NCBI GenBank assembly: GCA_023213395.1
Contig: CM041465.1
Location: 31,441,741 to 31,505,740, forward strand
DNA from: Cycas panzhihuaensis
Lineage: Eukaryota > Cycadophyta
Direction of reading: 5' to 3'
DNA: 64,000 nt
Shown: positions 56,747 through 64,000 of the stretch, piece by piece
Layout of the letters: the number at the start of each line of letters is the position of its first letter
How positions within the stretch are numbered: position 1 is the stretch's first letter
Program-made: the position numbers and the translations under genes
Notes under the pieces: model-generated
What the model saw: only the letters and a program-made list of their open reading frames with translations
Told to the model about the DNA's origin: nothing
Databases searched by the model: none

Positions 56747-58680
56747 ATGGAGGTGGATGACAATGGTTTTTGTACCTGAAAAGGATGAATATTACCTTAC
56801 AATTTTTTCCTTCCCTTTGCCTAAGTACATAAAATCAAACTATCGCCATTAAGCAAATAGAATGAAGAGTATATTTTTGTATAAAAGGGTTATAGGAAAT
56901 TATTACTAATGGATATGATATCATCACTAATGTAGAAGAAAGAGAAAATTAGGAAGAAGAATAAAACAATAATTGATGTTATTCTTACTATATTAGATAA
57001 AGATAAACTTCCTTCTTCTTATCATTTTCTCATTTATGCAATTCGTTATACTAGTACTACTAAAGAAGCTTAGAAACTTTTGAAGGATGTATTTGAAAAG
57101 ACTCTTGAAGAAATACAAAAGGTTGTTGAAAGGGCAAATAAGACTACTAATAGTTGTGATATAGGGAAACAAGATGAAAAAATTACTATTGAATTAATCA
57201 ACCTACAAAAGATGCTGAAAAAAAAGTTACTCTTGGGGAGCAGGCTACATATAATAACTTAACCAAAAATTAGAAAAAGAAGATGAAAAAGAGAGCTAAA
57301 AGGACAAATAGACTAACCATTTTAAATTTAGATAATGATAAAAAAGAATCCTTTGTCACTAATGACCCATACGAAAATGTTTCATTTTTTGAAGGAGAAA
57401 AGATATATGAATCCATTATTAAGGTTCATGATCATTGTGATGAAGTAACTAAAGTTCTTGTTGAGTCTATTAAAAGCATAGATATTTCTAATGATTTGGT
57501 TTTGAATTATCATTCAGAATTTGAAACAAGAGAAAAAAATGGGAAAATAGAGACAAAAAGGAACCATGTTAAATTGCCCTCACATATACTCTATCCTAAC
57601 TTTTTGAAGTACATTCTCCTATAAAAGGATGTTGTGATGCAGGTACTCAACGAATCTGAAAGTGTTATAGGAGATTTAACTCTAATCGCCAAACATTTCT
57701 TTCCATTAGAAATACAACATAATCATGGGGATACTTTGGTGGAAAGATTAGATGTCATAGTCACAATTGTAGCTGAAAATATCCTTGTTAGACTACATTT
57801 GTTGATTGGCCTTATAATTGAATGTATTTGTATAAAATTCCTTATACTTTTGTTTAGCATTAATGAATTCTTCACTTTCATTGATAAGGAAATTCATGTT
57901 GTCTTGGCATACTCTACAAGAATAGTGGAGATCAGTTTCAAAGACAATAAGATTACAATAAGATGTGTTACAACAAACTTAGAGGTTAATGGTTGTCAGA
58001 AAGTTGCATATGCAGGATCCCTTAAGATAAAGGTGGAATCGCTAGAGTCTAACCCTGCAATATAAGTTACATCAAAAACTACCTTGATATCTCATAATGT
58101 TGCAACTTATCAAGGAAGATGGACATCATTAATAACAAATAGTTTAGGATCCCTAATCATGATTAATTTAATGATTAAAATAGGAAAGTTTATTCGTGCT
58201 AGGTCTTTTGAATTCTCTCTAGGCATAGCATATGCAATTTTAGCTATGGTGGAAAGAGAGTTCTCTTTCAACAAGCATCAAGAAGAAATTATTCCTCCCA
58301 TACTTTTCTCTTTATAATCAAGTGTTGCTTTCAGAATCTTATTTCTCTAGCTTATATTCCTGGTTGATGAAAGTTGATCTCATAACATGTTTTTTTTATA
58401 GGATTGAGCAATTCAAACAGGTTGAAGTAAAACGCTGTAGAGAAAATGATTAAAGAAGTTTAATTTCTTTGGAAGAATCTATTCTGTTGGACATCAGGTT
58501 GAAGAAAGTCAAATTCAAGAATCATGTTCTACAATAGTAAGAACTCCATTAGAAAACCAAAGCAATAAGACAAGTTGAAGACTTCACACTTAAGAACTTT
58601 CTAAGGATGAAGTGCTACAAGTTTAAAAGGACTCCATTACACATTCTAAAGGGGAACTTTAAAAATTGTGTAGTACACAT
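56747..58680 (+). pseudogene. Gag-like gene of element G
   Basis: Starts near ATG 56747. N-terminal text FVPEKDEYYLTIFSFPLPKY (about 56770-56830), then DKDKLPSSYHFLIYAI, TKEA, KLLKDVFEKTLEEIQKVVER (about 57000-57140), matching B and D. The middle is acidic and Lys-rich (frame 57283-57624, DNDKKESFVTNDPYENVSF). Near the 3' end are ILLDIRLKKVKFKNH and DFTLKNFLRMKCYKFKR (about 58470-58640), the conserved C-terminal motifs. Several stops and one or more frame changes. No zinc knuckle. Confidence 0.78.
57634..58317 (+). pseudogene. Unidentified open stretch within element G
   Basis: Two nearly contiguous frames (143 and 77 codons). Visible features are a hydrophobic segment LIGLIIECICIKFLILLF that could span a membrane, then DKEIHVVLAYSTRIVEISFK, and later KIGKFIRARSFEFSLGIAYA. 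There is no match to Gag or Pol and no counterpart in B or D. It could be the G-specific middle of the Gag-like protein or acquired sequence. It is unusually open for such AT-rich decayed DNA. Confidence 0.45.
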
Positions 58681-58785
58681 ATGCCAATTATTTGTCTGCT
58701 AGTAGTTGGCCTTTAGGCGTGTTGGTCATTATAAAGCATATCTTTAGTACATATTGTTGTGTTGGCATTAAACATTAAAAGATAG

Positions 58786-59083
58786 TGTTAGAAGTAATAT
58801 TTAATATAACTGTTGTCCATAGGGTTTAGTGGTATAATGTTCAATAGTCTAATGTTGATATTAGAGGTATATGTGTCAAGTATTAGGAAGTATTTAATTG
58901 TGTCATTAATTAGTATACCTAGTGGTTATCTTAACGGTCTAATCATGTAGTTAGTTGAACATATGGTAGACATACACTATAAATATGTGTACTCTCATTC
59001 ATTAATATAATCAATAAAGATCTTTCTTATGCCTTACTTATTATTGTAAACATGATGAATATATTAGACCTGCATTTTTTACA
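58786..59083 (+). repeat. 3' LTR of element G
   Basis: 298 bp, TGTTAGAAGTAATATTTA to TTTTTTACA, then GAAAA. The weak purine tract before it is AAAAGATAG. Confidence 0.97.
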
Positions 59084-59088
59084 GAAAA

Positions 59089-59994
59089 AGCATAAAAAAC
59101 TTTGGGCACCATATAAGGAGCTAAAAAATGATCATACAATCATGCTAGATAGGAAGAGCATGAAAAGTGTTGTACAAAGGTGATCTGGGGCTTTTCAACA
59201 AGCTTTTAATTTACTCTAAAAATCCCTTAACATCCTATCTGGTATATGACTAGGGCTTGCTTATAAATAGGGGCTAGAAGATTGAACTTCAATAAATTAT
59301 TAAAAAAGATTTAATATAACCACATTGTAAAAAATAAATATTTGTCCTAAGTCTTCACCTCATTGAATATGCCAGAAAATAATTGTCTATGTCGAGATTG
59401 TAAATCAATGATTCTCGTCTTTTACCTTCTCATCAATCGAGTGCTTCCATGGCATTTGAGATTCTACTACTTTCATCATCCTCATCTATGTTTATATGTG
59501 ATGATCAAGATATTAGTCCTCATGGCTTGTTAGTGTGGGATGATCGAATCGTAGCAAAATCAATAGCCAAAATATGGCGTTTGACCAAGATTCGTGATTG
59601 TTAATGCATATATTTATGTGTCTACATTTAGCATATTCTCCCATGACAGGTGTTTATCAACTCCCATGTATGTACAACTTATTTCCTCAATGTTGGCATC
59701 TAACAAATAGATGGGTATCTTTGGTTTTACTCTATGTGAGTTGTATGACCAAACTTTATTTGACTAGGGAAAATTTATAGGAATTCAAAACTAACATGGA
59801 TGAAGAACCTAAATAAGTGGATAAACCTAATCACTTATGAAAATTAATTTCACAAGATGACATAAATTTCTCTCATTTAATTTTTATAATTCATAATATG
59901 TACTTTTATATAAACCTTATTCGAATATTGATCCTAAAAGGATTGACACATGAGCTGGGTTGACACGCCTTCAAGCTTGAGGATAAATGTTTTT
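59089..59994. other. No recognisable feature
   Basis: No Pol or Gag text and no repeat copy in the window. CTTATAAATAGGGGC at about 59260 followed by a CAATAAA word (about 59291) could be LTR-like promoter/poly(A) text. Short frames (for example 59598-59780) have no recognisable domain. Confidence 0.4.
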
Positions 59995-60302
59995 TGAGAT
60001 TTTAGTAGAAAAATGCCTTTAGGTCTGTGCTTGGATAGGAATCCTAAATTTGAGCCAGAAAAAGATGAATCAGAAATTTCTTTCTTTATTGATTTGTTTA
60101 AAGAATAGCATACAAATTTATACCAACTTTAGATTGTTGTATACAGAACCTATAGGTGTTACATATAGGACATATCATCTATATACCTAACCATTAGTTA
60201 AGTCTTTTAAGTACTCTCTAAGTGATACATAAAAGAACCTAAAGAATATTATGAATATTAAGACTACACATATATATTAGGACTACACACAAATATTTAT
60301 CA
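59995..60302 (-). repeat. Probable 3' LTR of gypsy M
   Basis: Placed by the adjacent PPT (plus TTTCCTCCCTGC, element strand GCAGGGAGGAAA) and a CA/TG edge at 60301. No second copy is in the window, so the left edge is a guess. Confidence 0.4.
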
Positions 60303-60535
60303 TTTCCTCCCTGCTTAGAAAGAAAGTGGCCCCAATTTCTATTATAGATGGGGAAACTACTCTTGGAGAACTATTTCAAAAATCCATTTGGATTTGGTGA
60401 GGAGAGTCTATTTCCTGCCAATGAGATATGTAGTAGTAGACTACTACCTAGTTTGCCATCTCCAAGTATCAAGAATGGTGTCTTCTTGAAGGAACAATTG
60501 AAAATCATGAATCGTATGAGGAGGATGAGCAGCTA

Positions 60536-61780
60536 CTAATTCAGCTTCAAGTTGTGGTAACTCATACAATTGAATTGATTGATATCAATGACATCATGAA
60601 TGCCTAGATAAGCAGGCAGGTCAAGTTGGAAAGCATTTGGTTTGATACATTGAAGTATAATGTAAGGACCAAAATAGATAGGTTTAAGTTTATGGTGATG
60701 CTTAAATCTCTTACAGTCCAAATGAAGCCAAACTTATCATCGACTTGAAAGGAAGCTTTAGAGTGACGTTGATCTTGAACTCATTCATATTTGGCTTCTG
60801 TTTAGTAGAGTATGTGCTTGATTATAGAGTTTATCTTAGCCATGTGGTCAATAAAGGAGAGAGTTTTTCGTTGTTCATTATGTTTGTGGGCCATGAAGGA
60901 AGAAGGAACTATAAGGGGAAATTCATACAAGACAAGTGGTAAATATCCATAACAAATTTCAAATAGAGAGCAGCCAATGGAAACATGAGTTACTCTATTA
61001 TAACTATGATGGATATGGTGGATATGGGAGCCCCATTATTTATTTTTGTACTGGTAGATACGAAGTGCATATACTAATATCCTATTAATCACCTCTCTTT
61101 ATCCATATTTGGGGGTGGAAAGAGGTGGAAAACTTTAGCTGGTAGCTAAGTATTTTCCATAGATATTGCTAGAAATAACTAAAAAAATAATTATCTATGT
61201 CAGAAACTATAAAGAGGAGAAGACAATAGTGGGTCTTGATGTGTTGAAAAAATAATCTGATAGCTTAAGGTACGAAGATGTCTTTATTGCAAAGGATGAG
61301 AACACCCATTTTGGAAAAAATGACAAACAATGACAAAAATACAGTTGTGGCCTCATTGAATTGTGGGTAACCTACCTATAAAGTTTATCGAAATATATTC
61401 CCATGATCAGTTGAGAAGTTAAGAATAAAAAGAAACTCTAATCTTTCGATTAGAAGGCTTGGATTGGTTACATAAAGGGCAATTTTGGATATAATCCTCC
61501 ATTAACTTTGGCATGGATGGCTAGTAGAAGTAATGTTGGAGATGCAGAAGTGTTTTATGTGTCCCAAAACGTCTATCGTACATCGACGAATGAGCCTCCT
61601 TGAGTAGTTATTGACATTAAGCTCCCATAGCTATGCATAGTTAATTAAATTTATAGAGGAGACCATTTTTAATGTGATAATCTAGAAAAAGTTCTAGATT
61701 AGTTTATGTGTGATGAAATAAGGTAGTCAGTATAGGTCTAAATTATGGATTGGAAGGGAACAAATGCTACCATTTAGAAT
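60536..61780 (-). pseudogene. gypsy M integrase
   Basis: Frame 60721-60536 contains KLKPIYFGPYIILQCIKPNA and LPAYLGIHDVIDINQF, the conserved integrase C-terminus. Upstream minus-strand text near 61130-60930 shows degraded NMDKER, RILVYALRIYQYKNK and IHHIHHSYNRVTHVSIG, then LFEICYGYLPLV, the end of the catalytic core. The start of integrase (to about 61780) is poorly readable. Confidence 0.75.
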
Positions 61781-61839
61781 GTTCGCTGAAAGTAGTGTCT
61801 AAGAAGGTAGGCTAAGGTATGGAATGGAGGTCGGTTGAG

Positions 61840-63055
61840 AAAGTCGACTACTTTGTTTGACATACCTTTTTTGTATTTGGTCATGAGTTGAAATTGTTGT
61901 CTGTAAGAGGCCCATTTAAGGTGTCAATGCTCCTAGATTTTAAATTAGGAACTCAAAAAATAGAGAGGTTGATGATAAGTATGAACAATAGTTTCTTTTC
62001 TAATGAGAAAATGTCATCAATGATGGAGGGTTTATGCTAAAGCATAAAATTCTTTATCATAAGTACTATAGTTGAGCTTGGCTTGAGAAAACATTTCAGA
62101 ATGATAGGCTATTGGATGTCCCCCCTACTTAAGAATAGCACCAAGGGAAAATTGGGAAGTATCAGTCTTAAGTTTAAAATGTTGATTGAGGTTGGAGAGA
62201 TGGAGAATAAGTGCAATACATAAGGCAATTTTCAATTTTTGAAAAGTTGTTTTAGCGAATGAATTCCATATAAAATCTTTAGTACTTTTAGTAAGGATGT
62301 TGAGGGGATGTATGATGCTAGAAAAGTGGGAAATAAATTTTCTATAAAAGTTGATGCCACCAAGAAAACCTTTGCGCTCAGTGAGAGCAAAATGTGTGGG
62401 CTAACTTTGAATGTGTAAACCTCTTTTGGATTGACATAAATGCCAGCCTCATCAATGATGAATTCAAGGTGTAAGATAGATTATTATGCAAAGAAATATT
62501 TCTTGAACTTCACTCTAAGTTGATGTTGTCATAATAAAGCCATTATTGTGTCAGCATGTTGAAGATGCTCTTTAAAGGTGTCACTGAAGATCAAAATATC
62601 ATCGAGATAAACAATGACAATTTTTCCCAAGTGGGGGCAAAAAATATTGTTGATAAACTGCATGAAAGTGGTGGGGATGTTGGTTAAACCAAAAGGCATG
62701 ATTAACCATTTATAGAGGCCACTTTAAGTCTTGAATGTTTTTTTCCAAGAATTATAAGCTTCAGTATGAACTTAATGATAACCAAAATCCAAGTCAGTTT
62801 TAGTAAATTATTTGGCTCCTTTGAGATAATCAAGCAAATCGTCAATGCGAAGAAGTGGATACCAATTTTTTATAGTGATTTTATTAAGAGCTCAGTAATC
62901 AATACATAGGTTCCACTCTTTATATTTTTTTGGAATTAGAATTACAAGGGAGCCATAAGGGAAAAACTTGGTTGGACTTTTCCTTCATCAATTAATTGGG
63001 TAAGTCATCGCTCCAATTTGGCACAGGTGAAAGGAGTGGTGTGATATAGAGCTTA
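61840..63055 (-). pseudogene. gypsy M RT and RNase H
   Basis: Clear RT text near 62740-62540: GLYKWLIMPFGLTNIPTTFM, then NNIFCPHLGKIVIVYLDDIL and IFSDTFKEHLQHAD, with YLDD intact. RNase H/connection text near 61950-61850: HLKWASYRQQFQLMTKYKKG and NKVVDFLNRPP. Stops are few in the RT core. Confidence 0.88.
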
Positions 63056-63072
63056 ATTGGGAAGGGGAGACC

Positions 63073-63648
63073 CTAGAACAAAATCAATGAAATTTTGAAT
63101 AGCACATATGGAGAAAGGCCTTTAGGTTCTACGAAGGCATTAGAGCATGTATCTAAAATAAGTTTTATTGCTTTTGATGGAATTTTATTATAATTTTCCT
63201 TTTCATCTTGACAAATTACATAGAGTGTTATTTGCTTGGATGTATTGGCAAGTTTGACTGTACAATTTTCAGCAATGAGAGCTAATGATGGAGAAGCATT
63301 AGTCGCAAAAATAAGCTTATATGCTTTTCCATTTTTATGAAGTGTATAAGTATTGTAGAAGCCATCATACAATACTTGCCGATCATGCTGATATGGGTTC
63401 CCTAAGAGAAGGTTGTTGCAATCCATAGAAGTGACATCATAATCAATTGTATCTATAAATGTTAAAACAACAAAAGTGACATTAAAAATCTTGTCCACTA
63501 TTATTGTATGACTATACTATTAGCCATTATACACCCAAGAGTATAAGGTTTGGGATGTGGCTTAGTAGGTAACTATAGAGAATCAACAAGAGATTGAGAG
63601 ATGAGATTCTTCATGATATCATTGTTGATAATACAAAGAGCTGGAATT
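63073..63648 (-). pseudogene. gypsy M protease region
   Basis: A 141-codon frame (63498-63073) reads DVTSMDCNNLLLGNPYQHDR then QVLYDGFYNTYTLHKNGKAY, the C-terminal half of gypsy protease (M.C..LLGRPWQ.DR). Upstream (63640-63500) IMKNLISQSLVDSL and PTKPHPKPYTLGCI are the preceding part; the D-S-G triad itself is lost at the junction with N. Confidence 0.85.
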
Positions 63649-64000
63649 AACAAGTAGGTATTATTTTTTTCTTGGGTTAATAGCAATTTCCTAGAGCAGT
63701 AAAAGGCAACCTACAGTTGCCCTCTCATTCATAAAAGTTCAGTATAAGTCTATAGTCAGTGTAATATGTGAAGCAGTTTGGTTACGACAACTTCTAGCAG
63801 ATTTGGATCAGCGCCTAAAGGAGTCAATAATGTTATTCTGTAACAAGCAGAGTGTCATCAAGTTAACAAAAAATTTAGTTCTCCATACTCGAATAAAGCA
63901 TATTCAAGTATATTATCACTTCATTTGAGAAAAAGTTCAAACCAAAAAAAGAGATCTAGCATACTGTCCAACAAATGAGCAGATTGTTGGCATCTTAACA
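63649..64000 (+). pseudogene. copia fragment N, RNase H, runs off window
   Basis: Plus-strand text TSRYYFFLGLIAIS, SSKRQPTVALSFIKVQYKSI, CEAVWLRQLLADLDQ, CNKQSVIKLTKNLVLHTRIK and HIQVYYHFI is copia RNase H, with two internal stops. It starts abruptly inside the domain at the M junction and continues beyond 64000. Confidence 0.9.

Larger units (their letters stand above)
54891..59083 (+). mobile_element. Gag-only LTR element G (non-autonomous)
   Basis: 4193 bp, two 298-bp LTRs, PBS and a perfect TSD GAAAA (54886-54890 and 59084-59088). A 1.5-kb leader with the stem-loop is followed by a Gag-like gene and additional open text, with no protease, integrase, RT or RNase H. Third member of the B/D/G plan. 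Confidence 0.95.
59995..63648 (-). mobile_element. Ty3/gypsy element M, 5'-truncated
   Basis: Minus-strand protease, RT, RNase H and integrase in gypsy order, with a PPT complement at 60303-60314 and a probable 3' LTR at its left. The protease end abuts copia fragment N at about 63648 without an LTR. Integrase end text (LPAYLGIHDVIDINQF) is of the chromovirus-like type, different from J. Confidence 0.8.

Noticed and set aside
1-64000. CRISPR arrays, bacterial operons, rRNA or tRNA genes
   Set aside because: No regularly spaced repeats with unique spacers, no rRNA motifs and no full tRNA cloverleaf; the only tRNA-like text is in the SINE and the PBS sites.
1-64000. Naming the species (for example a gnetophyte or orchid) from AT-richness
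   Set aside because: Several plant groups have AT-rich, repeat-rich genomes; nothing here is diagnostic.

Overview
The window is plant nuclear DNA: AT-rich and made almost entirely of old, nested LTR retrotransposons plus one tRNA-type SINE. No intact host gene is visible. Most copia elements carry a primer-binding site (PBS) of the TGGTATCAGAGC type, complementary to plant initiator tRNA-Met. Open frames are short because the elements are full of stops, often TAG/TAA where the family has Gln or Trp, as expected from long-term decay of methylated cytosine. A seed plant with a large, repeat-rich, very AT-rich genome fits; the species cannot be read from this.

Layout. 1-1330: a diverged LTR of the K family joined to K-like leader. 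1938-5070: 5'-truncated Ty1/copia element H (+). Gypsy element J (-) is the backbone from about 5885 to 38278, split by copia K (6987-23463, -), copia I (24124-30038, +), a SINE (30278-30507, -) and element L (31449-37892, +). K holds copia A (12397-22156, +), which holds gag-only element B (13847-18002, -). Copia C (-) runs from about 38279 to 54735, split by gag-only element D (39742-43846, -) and deleted gypsy E (45237-53890, -), which holds copia F (46901-53668, +). Gag-only element G (54891-59083, +) follows. Gypsy M (-) lies at about 59995-63648, and a copia fragment N (+) runs off the end. Target-site duplications (TSDs) found for A (GTAAC), K (AGATA), I (GTGAG/ATGAG), L (CTCAT), D (ATACC), F (CTCTT), G (GAAAA) and the SINE (16 bp) make the nesting order firm.

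The most interesting theme is a group of four elements (B, D, G, L) with complete LTRs but only one recognisable gene: a Gag-like protein with a copia UBN2-type N-terminal domain, an often acidic middle and a Lys-rich C-terminal motif (KFK) close to the polypurine tract (PPT). None has protease, integrase or reverse transcriptase. B, D and G are 4.1-4.2 kb with 1.5-2.5 kb leaders; L is 6.4 kb, and its leader carries antisense fragments of host genes (a PPR protein, a probable O-fucosyltransferase). A stem-loop with CCCC/GGGG arms recurs in the leaders of D, G, L and autonomous I, with a weaker match in F. The B and I LTRs share a core segment. Together these suggest gag-only elements moved in trans by autonomous copia elements.
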